A stretch of DNA of 64,000 bases from positions 1 through 64,000 of the forward strand of contig LNDU01000055.1 of assembly GCA_001464735.1 (NCBI GenBank), read 5' to 3'. This document shows positions 19,309-29,276 of the stretch, piece after piece. How positions within the stretch are numbered: the first letter of the stretch is position 1; every line of letters starts with the position of its first letter. Under the pieces are notes generated by a model. That model searched no databases, was not told the origin of the DNA, and worked only from the letters and a program-made list of their open reading frames with translations. Origin of the DNA: Nitrospira sp. Ga0074138. Lineage in GTDB: Bacteria; Nitrospirota; Nitrospiria; Nitrospirales; Nitrospiraceae. A program made the position numbers and the translations under genes.

Positions 19309-21561
19309 ATGATGCAGGCCAGGATGCCGCTTAACACCAAAGATCTCATCGCTCAACACAATCTGACGAGCGATGAGTACCAAAAAATCATCGACATTCT
19401 CGGACGCGAGCCCAATTTGACGGAACTCGGCATGTTTTCCGTGATGTGGTCCGAGCACTGCTCATATAAAAGTTCGCGCGTGCATTTAAAGAAGCTGCCG
19501 ACGACCGGGCCTCGTGTCGTCCAGGGGCCAGGGGAAAATGCCGGGGCCGTCGATATCGGCGACGGGTTGTGCGTGGTGTTCAAGATGGAATCGCACAACC
19601 ACCCATCGTTTATCGAGCCCTATCAGGGCGCAGCCACTGGAGTGGGCGGCATTCTGCGCGACGTCTTTACGATGGGGGCGAGGCCGATTGCGCTGCTCGA
19701 TTCGCTGCGGTTTGGAGAATTACACTCGTCGAAAAATCGCCATCTCATGAAAGGGGTTGTCTCCGGCATTGCCGGTTACGGCAATTGTATGGGAGTCCCG
19801 ACTGTGGGAGGCGAGATCGTCTTCAACGACATCTACGCTCTCAATCCGTTGGTCAATGTATTTTGTCTCGGGCTTGCCCATCAGGACAAGATCTTCCGTG
19901 GCACGGCTGCCGGCATCGGGAATCCCGTGATCTATTTCGGCTCTAAGACGGGCCGCGATGGAATTCATGGGGCGACGATGGCGTCCGATTCGTTCGACGA
20001 TCAATCGGAGCAGAAGCGGCCGACCGTCCAGGTTGGCGATCCCTTTACAGAGAAATTGCTGTTAGAGGCCTGTCTTGAATTGATGGAACGCGACCTGCTC
20101 GTTGGGATTCAAGATATGGGGGCTGCGGGGCTGACGAGTTCGTCCTGCGAAATGGCGTCCCGCGCCGGCAACGGAATCGAGTTGGACTTGACCGTGGTGC
20201 CGCGGCGCGAACCCGGTATGACGCCCTATGAGATTATGCTGTCTGAGTCTCAAGAGCGCATGCTGATGGTGGCAAAAGCAGGTAAGGAAGACGAATGCAT
20301 CGAGATTTGCCGGAAGTGGGATCTGGACGTCGCTGTGGTCGGGAAAGTGACGGCTGATGGAATCTTGCGTGTCCTGGATCAGGGGAAGGTTGTTGCGGCG
20401 ATTCCGGCAAAGGCATTGGCTGACGACGGTCCGCGCTATGAGCGACCCTATCAGCCGCCAGCCTATCAAGATATGCTGACGAATCTGAACTACGACGCCC
20501 TTCCCGACGTGAAAGATGCAAATGTGGCATTGTTGGCTTTATTGGAGTCGGCGACGATCGCCAGCAAGCGGTGGGTGTACGAACAGTACGATCATATGGT
20601 GCGGACGAACACGATGGTTCGTCCAGGGTCCGACGCGGCGGTGGTGCGGATCAAGGGCACGAAGAAGGCTGTGGCGATGACGGTCGATTGCAACAGCCGC
20701 TATTGTCTGTTGAATCCCTATGAAGGGGCCCGGCTGGCCGTGGCCGAGGCAGCGCGGAATCTCGTCTGCTCCGGGGCGTCACCGATTGGTTTGACGGATT
20801 GTCTCAATTTCGGCAATCCGGAGCGACCGGAGATCATGTGGCAGTTCGTGATGGCAATCGAAGGCATGAAAGACGCCTGCGAGCATTTTCAGATCCCCAT
20901 CGTGAGCGGGAATGTCAGCTTTTATAATGAAACTAATGGACTTTCCATTTACCCAACCCCCATGCTGGGTATGGTCGGGTTGATCGATGATGTGGAACGG
21001 TCGATGACTCAGTGGTTCAAGCAGGAAGGCGACGAGATCCTCTTGCTTGGCTCGTCTCGTGAGGATTTGGGTGGATCGGAGTACCTCAAGGTCGTGCATG
21101 CTCGTGAACAGGGATCGCCGCCCTATCTAAGTCTGGCGGCGGAAAAGGCGCTCCATGATTGCGTGCTGTCCCTGATTCAGAATGGTTTCTTACGATCCGC
21201 CCATGATTGTTCGGAAGGCGGTGTCGTTGTTGCATTGACGGAAAGCTGTATCTCTGGACCAGAACGAATTTTCGGTGCCGTGGTAAGATTGAACCGAGGT
21301 CGGCTTCGAAAAGACGCCGTTCTCTTTGGCGAAAGTCAATCACGGGTGGTGGTCTCCGCAAAGCCGGTCGATCGACAGGCTATTCTTTCCGAGGCGACGC
21401 GCTTTGGTGTACCGGTGGAAGTGATCGGGGCCGTTTCCGGCGAACGGCTGGCTGTGTCTGTGGGAGAGGAAGGTTTGATGGAACAGGTGATCGATCAGCC
21501 GGTGGCGACATTATATGACCGGTGGGCGTTTTCCATGGAACGAACGTTGAACCACTCCTAG
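19309..21561 (+). CDS. purL: FGAM synthetase large subunit PurL (short type)
   Basis: PurL makes phosphoribosylformylglycinamidine from FGAR, ATP and ammonia from PurQ. At 750 residues it is the short, PurS-dependent type, not the 1,300-residue fused form. Features include [11 protein letters not shown] near the N terminus, the ATP-site [21 protein letters not shown] and A-H-D-C-S-E-G-G in the second half. The start could also be the ATG at 19324, which gives the more usual M-P-L-N-T-K. purF follows 21 bases later. Confidence 0.97.
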   Translation: MMQARMPLNTKDLIAQHNLTSDEYQKIIDILGREPNLTELGMFSVMWSEHCSYKSSRVHLKKLPTTGPRVVQGPGENAGAVDIGDGLCVVFKMESHNHPSFIEPYQGAATGVGGILRDVFTMGARPIALLDSLRFGELHSSKNRHLMKGVVSGIAGYGNCMGVPTVGGEIVFNDIYALNPLVNVFCLGLAHQDKIFRGTAAGIGNPVIYFGSKTGRDGIHGATMASDSFDDQSEQKRPTVQVGDPFTEKLLLEACLELMERDLLVGIQDMGAAGLTSSSCEMASRAGNGIELDLTVVPRREPGMTPYEIMLSESQERMLMVAKAGKEDECIEICRKWDLDVAVVGKVTADGILRVLDQGKVVAAIPAKALADDGPRYERPYQPPAYQDMLTNLNYDALPDVKDANVALLALLESATIASKRWVYEQYDHMVRTNTMVRPGSDAAVVRIKGTKKAVAMTVDCNSRYCLLNPYEGARLAVAEAARNLVCSGASPIGLTDCLNFGNPERPEIMWQFVMAIEGMKDACEHFQIPIVSGNVSFYNETNGLSIYPTPMLGMVGLIDDVERSMTQWFKQEGDEILLLGSSREDLGGSEYLKVVHAREQGSPPYLSLAAEKALHDCVLSLIQNGFLRSAHDCSEGGVVVALTESCISGPERIFGAVVRLNRGRLRKDAVLFGESQSRVVVSAKPVDRQAILSEATRFGVPVEVIGAVSGERLAVSVGEEGLMEQVIDQPVATLYDRWAFSMERTLNHS

Positions 21562-21582
21562 CCTCGTGAATCGTTGAGGATC

Positions 21583-23013
21583 ATGCACAAAGAACTGCCG
21601 ATCGTATCGCCCGATAAGTTCCATGACGAATGCGCCGTCTTCGGCGTCTTCGGCCACGAAGAAGCAGCCAATCTGACATACTTGGGTCTGTACGCGCTGC
21701 AGCATCGCGGGCAAGAGGCATCCGGAATTGTCGCGGGAGATGGGGAGCATGTGTTCGTGCAGAAAGGCATGGGTCTTGTCGCCGACATTTTCCACAGATC
21801 AGTGCTGGAGAAATTGCCCGGCCATATGGCCGTGGGGCACAATCGCTATTCCACGACCGGCGGCAACGATTTTAAGAATGTGCAGCCACTGACCGTGAAT
21901 TTTGCGCTGGGCAATTTGGCTTTGGCTCACAACGGCAATCTCATCAATGCCCAGATGCTCCGACACGAACTGGAAGCCTACGGGGCGATCTTCCAGTCCA
22001 CATCGGACAGTGAAGTCATTATCCACCTCATCGCCCATTCACGCGCAGACTCCTTTCTCGCGCGTGTCGTCGATGCGCTCAGTCAGGTGCGCGGGGCGTT
22101 TTCGGTTGTCTTGATGACCGACAATGGGCTCATTGCCGCGCGTGATCCGTATGGGCTCAGGCCTCTGTGTATCGGGCGTCTTCGGAGTAGCTGGATTGTG
22201 GCGTCGGAGACATGTGCGTTGGACCTACTCGATGCTGAGTATATTCGCGAGGTGGAACCGGGGGAGCTGATCGTGATTACCGACCAAGGACTCGACAGTC
22301 ACCATCCGTTTCCCAAGAAGCATCCGGCCATGTGTGTGTTCGAGTATGTCTATTTCGCCAGGCCTGATAGTAGAATTTTCGGTGGGAACACCGTCTATAC
22401 CACGCGTAAGGCGCTGGGGCGGCAGTTGGCCCAGGAGGCATGGGTGCCGGCGGATATCGTCATTCCTGTCCCGGACTCCGGCGTCCCGGCAGCGCTCGGT
22501 TATGCCGAAGGGGCCGGGATTCGCTTTGAAACCGGTTTGATTCGCAACCACTACGTCGGGCGGACGTTCATCGAGCCTGAACAGTCGATTCGTCACTTCG
22601 GAGTCAAGGTCAAGCTGAATGCGGTGCCTGAAGTGTTGGATGGGAAGCGGGTCGTCGTCATTGACGATTCGTTGGTTCGTGGTACGACGAGTCGCAAGAT
22701 CGTCAAGATGATCCGACAAGCTGGGGCGAAAGAAGTCCACATGCGAATCAGCTCACCGCCAATCATCTCGCCCTGTTTCTATGGAATCGATACTCCGACG
22801 AAAAAAGAGCTGATCGCATCCGATCACTCAACCGAAGAAATCCGCAAATACATCACTGCGGACAGCTTGGCCTATCTCAGCCTTGATGGGATGCTCAAGT
22901 CTGCGCCGAAGACGCCGGATCAATACTGTACAGCCTGTTTCACGGAACGCTATCCCCTCCCGTTTACCCGAGCGGAAGAGCTTCAGCTTGGTCTGTTCGA
23001 ATCAGCGCGCTGA
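21583..23013 (+). CDS. purF: Amidophosphoribosyltransferase
   Basis: PurF catalyses the first step of purine synthesis, PRPP plus glutamine to phosphoribosylamine. The N-terminal nucleophile Cys is in D-E-C-A-V-F-G-V after a short propeptide. Q-H-R-G-Q-E-A-S-G and H-N-R-Y-S-T-T-G belong to the glutaminase domain. The PRPP loop is [16 protein letters not shown]. Cysteines in S-P-C-F-Y-G and Y-C-T-A-C-F correspond to the Fe-S ligands of the B. subtilis-type enzyme, so an oxygen-sensitive cluster is likely. I use ATG 21583; TTG 21574 is an alternative. Confidence 0.96.
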   Translation: MHKELPIVSPDKFHDECAVFGVFGHEEAANLTYLGLYALQHRGQEASGIVAGDGEHVFVQKGMGLVADIFHRSVLEKLPGHMAVGHNRYSTTGGNDFKNVQPLTVNFALGNLALAHNGNLINAQMLRHELEAYGAIFQSTSDSEVIIHLIAHSRADSFLARVVDALSQVRGAFSVVLMTDNGLIAARDPYGLRPLCIGRLRSSWIVASETCALDLLDAEYIREVEPGELIVITDQGLDSHHPFPKKHPAMCVFEYVYFARPDSRIFGGNTVYTTRKALGRQLAQEAWVPADIVIPVPDSGVPAALGYAEGAGIRFETGLIRNHYVGRTFIEPEQSIRHFGVKVKLNAVPEVLDGKRVVVIDDSLVRGTTSRKIVKMIRQAGAKEVHMRISSPPIISPCFYGIDTPTKKELIASDHSTEEIRKYITADSLAYLSLDGMLKSAPKTPDQYCTACFTERYPLPFTRAEELQLGLFESAR

Positions 23014-23382
23014 GTGGACTCCTACGATATGATGCCGCCTGAGCAAGACGACGAACAAGAGCTGCAGCCAAGAGGTCGATTGCGAGTGCCGGTCGACTAT
23101 CCCGTCCAATTTACCGGAGACGAAGGGTCAGGCCATGGGATTGTGAGAAACCTGACACTCGCCGGAGGTGAGGTTGACAGTCAGATCCAGCTTCCTATCG
23201 GAGCGCGCGTGTGTCTTCACGTGCAGCCTCCAGGTGCTCGGCCTCCGATCATCATCACTCTTGCCATCGTCCGATGGAAGCAAGGTGATCGATTCGGAAT
23301 CGAGTTTGTTCGATTTGAGGGGACGGCCAAGGACCAGCTCAAGGATATGCTGAACCAGCGCGAAGGTCCTGCCCAGGATTAG
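23014..23382 (+). CDS. PilZ-domain protein (c-di-GMP sensor candidate)
   Basis: The 122-residue protein is essentially a single PilZ domain. The c-di-GMP-binding arginines are seen in R-G-R-L-R-V-P-V, and the second element as N-L-T-L-A-G-G, a variant of the usual D/N-x-S-x-x-G. It abuts purF (GTG 23014 directly after the purF stop; ATG at 23029 is an alternative), so it may be transcribed with it. No output domain is attached. Confidence 0.75.
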   Translation: MDSYDMMPPEQDDEQELQPRGRLRVPVDYPVQFTGDEGSGHGIVRNLTLAGGEVDSQIQLPIGARVCLHVQPPGARPPIIITLAIVRWKQGDRFGIEFVRFEGTAKDQLKDMLNQREGPAQD

Positions 23383-23544
23383 TTTCTACTCTATGCTGCG
23401 GTTGCCCCTCCAAAAATTGCCATGATAGGATACAGCTCTCAGGCGCCGATAGCCTGAGCGATGCGAGAACGCCGTTGGCGGATTGCTTTGAGCCTCCTAC
23501 TATCGATCACGAGGCTCGGAGCTCTTCTCGAAAGGGAGGTCGCA

Positions 23545-24069
23545 ATGAGAAAGCTGTTACTGGCGTTCGGGGTGTTGACCGTCCCGCTGCTGTGTGCTCC
23601 GCTGATGTTCGCGGCCGGGTTGTTTCAGGTGGGAGAGAAAGCCCCATCTTTCACCCTCACTGCCATCACCGGGGAAACCCTGTCGCTCGGGTCCTATAAA
23701 GGTAAAGTTGTGGTACTGGGACTCTTCCATATCTGTGATCCCTGCATGATGCAAGGGAGCGCCTTACAAAAAGTATATGAGTCGACACAAGGCAAGCAGG
23801 TGGCAGTGCTGGGTGTCAATTCGTCAGGCAATGCGAAGCGCGAGGTCGGCGAATTCTTGTCTGGCTTTCCGGTCAAGGTCACCTATCCCTATCTGTTAGA
23901 TCCCGCCAAGATGACAGATAAGCTGTATGGTGGGGGAAAGTTTATTCCCAATGTCTATGTGATCGATCAGCATGGCGTCATCCGCTGGCAGCGAGTCGGC
24001 AATATGGACTTGGCGGGAGCCGACGTCATTGTGGCTGAAGTTGAGAAGCTGTTGGCAGGTGGAAATTAG
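23545..24069 (+). CDS. Secreted TlpA-like thioredoxin-fold protein
   Basis: ATG 23545 follows GGGAGG and starts a signal peptide (1-23); a longer frame exists upstream but lacks support. The 174-residue protein has a thioredoxin fold of the TlpA/AhpC-TSA group with redox-active C-D-P-C near residue 68. The cis-Pro region is F-I-P-N-V-Y-V-I-D. It should act in the periplasm as a thiol-disulfide oxidoreductase, for example in cytochrome c maturation or copper-site assembly. The exact partner is unknown. Confidence 0.82.
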   Translation: MRKLLLAFGVLTVPLLCAPLMFAAGLFQVGEKAPSFTLTAITGETLSLGSYKGKVVVLGLFHICDPCMMQGSALQKVYESTQGKQVAVLGVNSSGNAKREVGEFLSGFPVKVTYPYLLDPAKMTDKLYGGGKFIPNVYVIDQHGVIRWQRVGNMDLAGADVIVAEVEKLLAGGN

Positions 24070-24226
24070 ATGTAGCAGGCCGGGACAGATGTTTCTCTAT
24101 GCTTGCTGACCGCCCGCCAAGACTCGATCGAATCTAGCAAGTTGGCGACGATCGGTTAATGCGTGCAGTAAGAGAAACTCAGCCCCGCGCGCTAAAAAAT
24201 GGTGTAGATGAGGAGAAGAGGAAATA

Positions 24227-24466
24227 ATGGATGAGATAGAGGAGGGGAAACAGAAGTTTCTAGAAGTCGTACAGGGAATTGACGGGTCCGTCCAAGTCGT
24301 GATTCCTGTCACTCCCTCCAACAGCATGTTCTTGATCTCGCTGACGAAAGGGCCGAATCGTAAATTTATCACTGTGCCCGAAGACGACATTATCGACTTG
24401 CCTCATGAAGCGAGCATCCGGGCGAAAGTGACCAAGACGATCAAGGACGCCATCGCAGCCCTGTGA
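24227..24466 (+). CDS. Small hypothetical protein
   Basis: The 79-residue soluble product has no motif I recognise. It contains a hydrophobic beta-like core (VQVVIPVTPSNSMFLISL) and an acidic turn (P-E-D-D-I-I-D-L-P). A GAGGAGAAGAGG purine run lies 10-20 bases before the ATG, supporting translation. It precedes the MBL-fold gene by 47 bases and may be in the same transcript. Confidence 0.55.
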   Translation: MDEIEEGKQKFLEVVQGIDGSVQVVIPVTPSNSMFLISLTKGPNRKFITVPEDDIIDLPHEASIRAKVTKTIKDAIAAL

Positions 24467-24513
24467 TTTCTGTAATGTCATGAATTTCCAATGATACGCT
24501 GCCGGTTCTTGCC

Positions 24514-25116
24514 ATGAAACAAGTCCTGCCCGACATCTGGCAATGGTCGTGGTTTTCCGACGAGAAGCAGCTCGATTTCAATGGGCTGTTTCTGGTGATC
24601 GGTGAACATAAGATCCTGGTAGACCCACCCCCCATGACGGTAGAAGCGAGAACGGTCGTCCGACGACATGAGCCGATTGACTACATCATCATCACGAACC
24701 GAGATCACCTCCGAGAGGCTGCGGTCTATCAAGCAGAGCTCAGGTGTCAGCTGCGAGTGCCGGAAGCCGATGCCGCCCAGATGGATGTGATACCGACGAA
24801 GACCTACAAGGATGGTGAGCTATTACCCGGTGGGATATGGGCGATCCATCTGAAGGATCAGAAGTCTCCAGGAGAATCAGCGTTGTTTATCGAGCGGGGG
24901 CGAGGGGTGCTGATCCTAGGGGATGCGCTGATCGGCAAGCCGCCCGGTTCCGTCCGTCTGCTTCCTGCCGAAAAGTATGTGGACATCCAAAAGGCCAAGG
25001 ATGGACTCCACCGCCTCCTGAAGTACAACTTCGATAGCCTGCTTGTCGGAGACGGTGCCTCCATCCTAGTCGGTGGGAAAGAGCAAGTGGAACAGCTCTT
25101 GTCAGTGGCGTCATGA
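24514..25116 (+). CDS. MBL-fold protein with degenerate metal site
   Basis: The 200-residue product follows the metallo-beta-lactamase fold layout: L-F-L-V-I-G-E-H-K-I-L-V-D-P-P-P, then I-I-I-T-N-R-D-H-L-R-E-A where active enzymes have T-H-x-H-x-D-H, then G-E-S-A-L-F-I and L-I-L-G-D-A-L-I-G. Most of the canonical metal-binding histidines are missing, so it is probably not a standard hydrolase. Its stop overlaps the start of the TPR gene by ATGA, the first of a chain of such overlaps to 27435. Confidence 0.65.
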   Translation: MKQVLPDIWQWSWFSDEKQLDFNGLFLVIGEHKILVDPPPMTVEARTVVRRHEPIDYIIITNRDHLREAAVYQAELRCQLRVPEADAAQMDVIPTKTYKDGELLPGGIWAIHLKDQKSPGESALFIERGRGVLILGDALIGKPPGSVRLLPAEKYVDIQKAKDGLHRLLKYNFDSLLVGDGASILVGGKEQVEQLLSVAS

Positions 25117-25937
25117 CAGTGCGTCACAGCCTCTCCGAAGAATTGAATCGACAAGGTAACGAGCATTTCTCACGAGGGTTCTACACGGAGGCCTATACCT
25201 GTTACGCCAAGGCGTTAGAGTATGATCGGCTCACCGGTGATCAACGTGCCCTGGTTGCCACACTTGGTAACTTGGGGAACATCTGCGCAGTCAGCGGACG
25301 GCGCGATGCCGCCCAGGCGAATTATCAGGAGGTCTTGGAATTGCAAAAAGTCCTCGGTGATGAAAAGGGCATCGGGACGACGCTGGCAAATCTGGGGAAC
25401 CTCCGGGCTGATGCCGGCGAATGGGATCGGGCACGGGCATATTATCTGGAGGCCCTCGACCTCATGGCCAAAACGCATGATGAGCCGGCCCAAGCGGTCT
25501 TGTTCTCGGACCTTGGTCTGGTGGCTCGTGAAACCGGTCACTTTGAGGAGGCCATTCAGCTATACGAACGGTCGTTGGAGTTGATGCGTCGGTTGGGGAA
25601 TCTGGGCGGTGTTGCGGACGCCTGGCGCATGATAGGCCGCACATTCTTGATGCAAAAACGCTACGAGGAGGCGACCGCTTGTTGCCAAACCAGTCAGTCG
25701 GTCGCCGAGCGATTAGGCGATGAGCTTCGTGTCGGTGGCGCCCGATACGTGCTGGCTCAATGTTATGAGGACATGGGGCGTGTGCAGGACGCCGCGGATC
25801 TGCTGGAACAGGTGGTGTACATGGATCGCAAGTATCTCCTGCCGAAACTGGAAGAAAACACGCAACGCCTACGCGCACTTCGCGCCCGCCTCGCTGATCC
25901 ATATCAGTCGCGGCCTCATCGAGGGATGCAGGCATGA
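25113..25937 (+). CDS. TPR-repeat protein
   Basis: The 274-residue cytoplasmic protein consists of about six tetratricopeptide repeats, with unit motifs such as G-N-L-G-N-I-C-A-x-x-G-x-x-x-x-A at 34-residue spacing. TPR arrays usually serve as protein-binding scaffolds. It overlaps both neighbours by ATGA, so it is made together with the MBL-like protein upstream and the 145-residue protein downstream. Confidence 0.85.
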   Translation: MTVRHSLSEELNRQGNEHFSRGFYTEAYTCYAKALEYDRLTGDQRALVATLGNLGNICAVSGRRDAAQANYQEVLELQKVLGDEKGIGTTLANLGNLRADAGEWDRARAYYLEALDLMAKTHDEPAQAVLFSDLGLVARETGHFEEAIQLYERSLELMRRLGNLGGVADAWRMIGRTFLMQKRYEEATACCQTSQSVAERLGDELRVGGARYVLAQCYEDMGRVQDAADLLEQVVYMDRKYLLPKLEENTQRLRALRARLADPYQSRPHRGMQA

Positions 25938-26371
25938 CCGAGGCGGCTTCCCAAGATTGGACCCAGGTTCGTGCCGACCTAATGCGGTCTTTCCCCAAGT
26001 TTTACGAATTGGAGCCTAACGGTCCGCTCGTCATGGATCTTGGTGGAGACGGCTGGCTCTTAGAAGTCAGACCGGACGGGAGAGTCCTTTGCCAGTATGG
26101 GATGGCGATGGATGAGGTTATGGTGCTCATGTCGGAAGGTACGCCGGAGGACTTAGGAACCGATGAAGTTGCGAAACAGGCCAAATACTTTCTCCAGCCG
26201 GCTGTCGCCAAATACCGGGCGCTCCTCCTTCAATCCGGGTTTGTAGAGGAGACCGAGATGACGGACGAGTTTGTGGCGATCACATTTGCGCGAGATGCGG
26301 ATCTGCAGAATCGAACCAAACTAGAAGATCTCCTCAGATGGTGTTGCAGGCAAATCGGACGCGCATCGTGA
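25934..26371 (+). CDS. Hypothetical protein in coupled operon
   Basis: The 145-residue protein has no recognised domain. It is predicted soluble and mixed alpha/beta, with a Y-E-L-E-P-N-G-P-L-V-M-D-L start and no signal peptide. It is joined to its neighbours by 4-base overlaps on both sides (ATGA upstream, GTGA with the proposed methyltransferase start downstream), which implies a shared task. Confidence 0.65.
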   Translation: MTEAASQDWTQVRADLMRSFPKFYELEPNGPLVMDLGGDGWLLEVRPDGRVLCQYGMAMDEVMVLMSEGTPEDLGTDEVAKQAKYFLQPAVAKYRALLLQSGFVEETEMTDEFVAITFARDADLQNRTKLEDLLRWCCRQIGRAS

Positions 26372-27435
26372 CTCAACGCATCACGACCTTCAACGAATTT
26401 CGGGACGCGGTCTCATCCTATCGATTGCCACGTGTGTTGCTGGTCGCGCTGGAACTGGATCTCTTTACGACCGTCGGCGACCGATCGTGGACGATCCCCG
26501 ATCTTGCCAAGCAGCTCAAGGTCAGCGAACGGGGCTTGAGCATCCTGTGTCGTAATCTTGCAGCGGTCGGGGTATTGCAGAAAAAAGGAGTCGGTTATAG
26601 GAATAGCCGACTTGGAGCTACAGCGCTGAATGCCGACCATCGGGCCTATCGCGGCGGCTATTTGAATTTGATCAAAAGCCATTGGGGGGACTGGATACGG
26701 CTGTTGGAATCCGTGCGAAGTGGCTTGCCGATTGACCATGATACTCCAGACAGTCCGGACTACCGTCGGCAATTCACTTGGGCCATGCACCACAGAACCT
26801 TGGAAATTGCCCCGGCAATTGCGGCCCAGATTCCTTTAGCTGGATCTCAAACACTGCTGGATCTCGGCGGAGGGCCAGGCACCTACGCCATGGCATTTCT
26901 CGCGAAGCATCCAATGCTTCGCGCCACTGTTTGCGATCGAGAGGCCGCGATTGAAGTAGCCAAAGAAATCGCCGACACTCACAAAGCGAGGCGGCGACTT
27001 TCCTATCTCCCGCTTGATTTCTCCAGCAAACCCATCCCCGGGACCTATGATGTGATCTGGTATTCGAACGTATTGCACATCTATTCGCCCGAAGAGAACC
27101 AGGCTATTTTTCGCCGAGCGGGGGCGGCATTGAGGCCGGGGGGGCGATTCATCATCCAAGATGCGTTTCTGCACGATCGCGAAGGTTTGTACCCAGTAGA
27201 AGCAAGTTTATTTGCTGTGTCGATGTTGTTGTTCACGCGAGGGGGAAATACCTATTCCGTACCGGAAACTGCGAAATGGCTGAAAGAAGCCGGATTCGTC
27301 GGTGTCAAACAGCTCCCACTCAAGAAAGGGACGGAGGACTGGGAGGGCGGGATTCTGGAGGCGTCGGTCCCTGGCTCACGCCTAAAAACGACCGTCCGCC
27401 GAACACGATCAAGCAGAAATAGAAAAGCCCGCTGA
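26368..27435 (+). CDS. SAM-dependent O-methyltransferase family protein
   Basis: The protein has a winged-helix dimerisation domain (about 1-85) followed by a Rossmann methyltransferase domain. The SAM motif is L-L-D-L-G-G-G-P-G at about 165-173 and the later motif is A-L-R-P-G-G-R-F-I-I-Q-D. This is the layout of plant-type and hydroxyneurosporene O-methyltransferases. I prefer GTG 26368, which forms a GTGA overlap with the upstream gene; ATG 26338 is possible. The substrate is unknown. A paralogue lies at 57235. Its 3' end overlaps a convergent membrane-protein gene by 116 bases. Confidence 0.8.
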   Translation: MTQRITTFNEFRDAVSSYRLPRVLLVALELDLFTTVGDRSWTIPDLAKQLKVSERGLSILCRNLAAVGVLQKKGVGYRNSRLGATALNADHRAYRGGYLNLIKSHWGDWIRLLESVRSGLPIDHDTPDSPDYRRQFTWAMHHRTLEIAPAIAAQIPLAGSQTLLDLGGGPGTYAMAFLAKHPMLRATVCDREAAIEVAKEIADTHKARRRLSYLPLDFSSKPIPGTYDVIWYSNVLHIYSPEENQAIFRRAGAALRPGGRFIIQDAFLHDREGLYPVEASLFAVSMLLFTRGGNTYSVPETAKWLKEAGFVGVKQLPLKKGTEDWEGGILEASVPGSRLKTTVRRTRSSRNRKAR

Positions 27436-27724
27436 TTCCGCTTCCCACCATAGAGACAATTCCTTCTGAATCCTTTGCCGGTGTCTGAACGATCGTTGCC
27501 ACGTCCATTGCCAACCCAACCGTGGCGTAGAAGACGCAAACCACTGAGACCCATCGAAACTGGAGCCAAATCAAAAGAGCGAGTCCAAGCGGTATGAGAA
27601 TGAAAAAGCTGATCTTCCAATCAATAACTAGCGGGATGGAAGCGCCACTCTGTACGAAGAGAAACCCTGCCTCAACAATGAGAGTGCTGAGTACGAGAAC
27701 CAGCAAGAGGCGTTGTTGCATGCG
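27320..27724 (-). CDS. Small membrane protein, four helices
   Basis: The 134-residue product (ATG 27724; an upstream ATG at 27757 is also in frame) has about four membrane helices and a Pro/Ser-rich C-terminal tail. The tail is encoded within the convergent overlap with the methyltransferase gene, which is odd and may reflect loss of an earlier stop codon. No family is recognised. Confidence 0.55.
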   Translation of the reverse strand, partial: RMQQRLLLVLVLSTLIVEAGFLFVQSGASIPLVIDWKISFFILIPLGLALLIWLQFRWVSVVCVFYATVGLAMDVATIVQTPAKDSEGIVSMVGSGISGLFYFCLIVFGGRSFLGVSQGPTPPESRPPSPPSLS

Positions 27725-27862
27725 GTCACTATAGACCGTCGAAGAAAAGTTCGGCAATGGGTGCCTTGTTGTCGTGAGTATCCCAGTGTTAGCCTTTTTC
27801 TACTAAGGGTCAACGATCAGTTAACGGATAGCCAGTTACCCGGGCAACATGTTTTCTGCTGT

Positions 27863-28220
27863 ATGCATGATGGGGAATGTCGACTCTGTGTTTTCGTAAA
27901 AAATGAAGCTTGACCAACTACGAGTTGGTCGAGCAGGAACAGATGTCAGATTCCTCACATATCAAAGCGATGAGGCCCTAGTGGCTCTAGGGTGAGAGTG
28001 GCGTCCTGCTGTGGCTTTCTTGATTCGACCTTTTGGAGTAGTGCTCCAGGGGCTCGACGCGCTTCTCCCTCTAGTCCCTAACCTCCCAGGTGGGAAACTT
28101 CTGCTGTGGTGGTTAGGGTTCCCTTCCGCAAAGCGGCTGGCCGTATGGGGCTATCGCATGATTGCACGCCATCGGTATCAATGGTTTGGTGAAGCTATGT
28201 CTTCCTGTCGACGAGACTGA
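27863..28220 (+). pseudogene. Decayed DUF393 (DCC) thiol-oxidoreductase-like gene
   Basis: Three in-order pieces match the DUF393/DCC family. The first is M-H-D-G-E-C-R-L-C-V-F-V-K-N (27863 on), which is the DxxCxxC signature, and it then stops. One base over, the frame from 27903 reads R-A-G-T-D-V-R-F-L-T-Y-Q-S-D-E-A-L and ends at a TGA about 27993. The same frame resumes with GLDALLPLVP through Y-R-M-I-A-R-H-R-Y-Q-W-F-G, the usual C terminus. So one frameshift and one stop break a gene of about 120 residues. The Cys pair survives. Confidence 0.6.
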
Positions 28221-28337
28221 CGAAGCGGGTCCTTCCCTCTCCATGCCCCTCTTTCGAGGGGATTCTTCCTACAGCGAGGAATTTACGGACGACCTACCCT
28301 CTTTCAGAATGCGCTCAGCTTCTTGGAGGGTAAATCT

Positions 28338-29210
28338 ATGTTGCACAGATGGGTCGTATTGCCGGGTTGTTCGGGCCGAGGCCATGTGACCGATCGACCG
28401 CAGGGTAGTGCTTATCTTGATCCTGCGAAGGCCGTGAGCTGGCTAGTTGCAGTCGTCTTGTGTCTCCTATTCTCTCTTGGTCAGGCTTGGGGAGAAACCG
28501 GCGCAGAGGGAAAAAAGACAATTGTGGCGGCAGGGTTTGGGTATCAAATCGGTCCCGTCTCGACGATCGCAGTGAAGGTCTATGATGCTGAGTCGGGCGT
28601 CATCTTGTCCGATGACGTGTATGAACTATCCGTTAAAGAAAGTGATGGGGTGAGATCGAGCCGCGGGCCGCGGGTTTTTGCTGGGGGAGTCGGACTAGGC
28701 GCGACAGATCTCTCCAATTTTGTATTGCGGGTATACGATGCCAATACCGGAGTGTTCCAATGGGAGGGGCGACTCAATCTGGTGCAACCTGACGGGAAGG
28801 CAGAGGGGAAGCTCGTATCGACCGTGCTGCCACGGCACGCAATCATCACGAAGGTGCAGATGGTTGAAGCGACGATCGACGAGCCGGTGTTTTTGCTGCG
28901 TGCTATGGACCTGGCGACCGGCATGCTTATCTGGGAGGATGAGTTTACGACTGTCAGAATGAAAATTCCGCGAGCCCAGCTGATTGCAGGCCCATCGCTC
29001 CAGCCGGAGAGCGGTCCACCCGCGAACTCGCATGCCTTTAACTTCAGAATTCGCATGTATGACCCCAGTGGTAAGAAAGTTTTGTGGGAAGATCAGCTAT
29101 CTCAGCGGGAGTCCGATGAAGGGCCAGAGCAGTCGCACAGCGATCAGGCTGATCGACTTCCCTCTTGGCCTAACTTCTCCCAGGAAGGGTCTGTAGCAGG
29201 ATCGATCTAG
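28338..29210 (+). CDS. Secreted protein with four D-x-x-[TS]-G-x-x-x-W-E-like repeats
   Basis: ATG 28338 follows GGAGGG. The 290-residue product has a hydrophobic segment at about 35-53 that can serve as a long signal peptide or anchor. The body has four related units: V-Y-D-A-E-S-G-V-I-L-S-D-D, V-Y-D-A-N-T-G-V-F-Q-W-E-G, A-M-D-L-A-T-G-M-L-I-W-E-D and M-Y-D-P-S-G-K-K-V-L-W-E-D. These resemble blades of PQQ-like beta-propellers, but spacing is irregular and four is few for a propeller. Function unknown. Confidence 0.65.
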   Translation: MLHRWVVLPGCSGRGHVTDRPQGSAYLDPAKAVSWLVAVVLCLLFSLGQAWGETGAEGKKTIVAAGFGYQIGPVSTIAVKVYDAESGVILSDDVYELSVKESDGVRSSRGPRVFAGGVGLGATDLSNFVLRVYDANTGVFQWEGRLNLVQPDGKAEGKLVSTVLPRHAIITKVQMVEATIDEPVFLLRAMDLATGMLIWEDEFTTVRMKIPRAQLIAGPSLQPESGPPANSHAFNFRIRMYDPSGKKVLWEDQLSQRESDEGPEQSHSDQADRLPSWPNFSQEGSVAGSI

Positions 29211-29276
29211 CAGCGTGAGTATCTCGCGAGGATCCAGTATCTCCGGCCAATCGACTAGCAATCAAGTAGAGTGATG

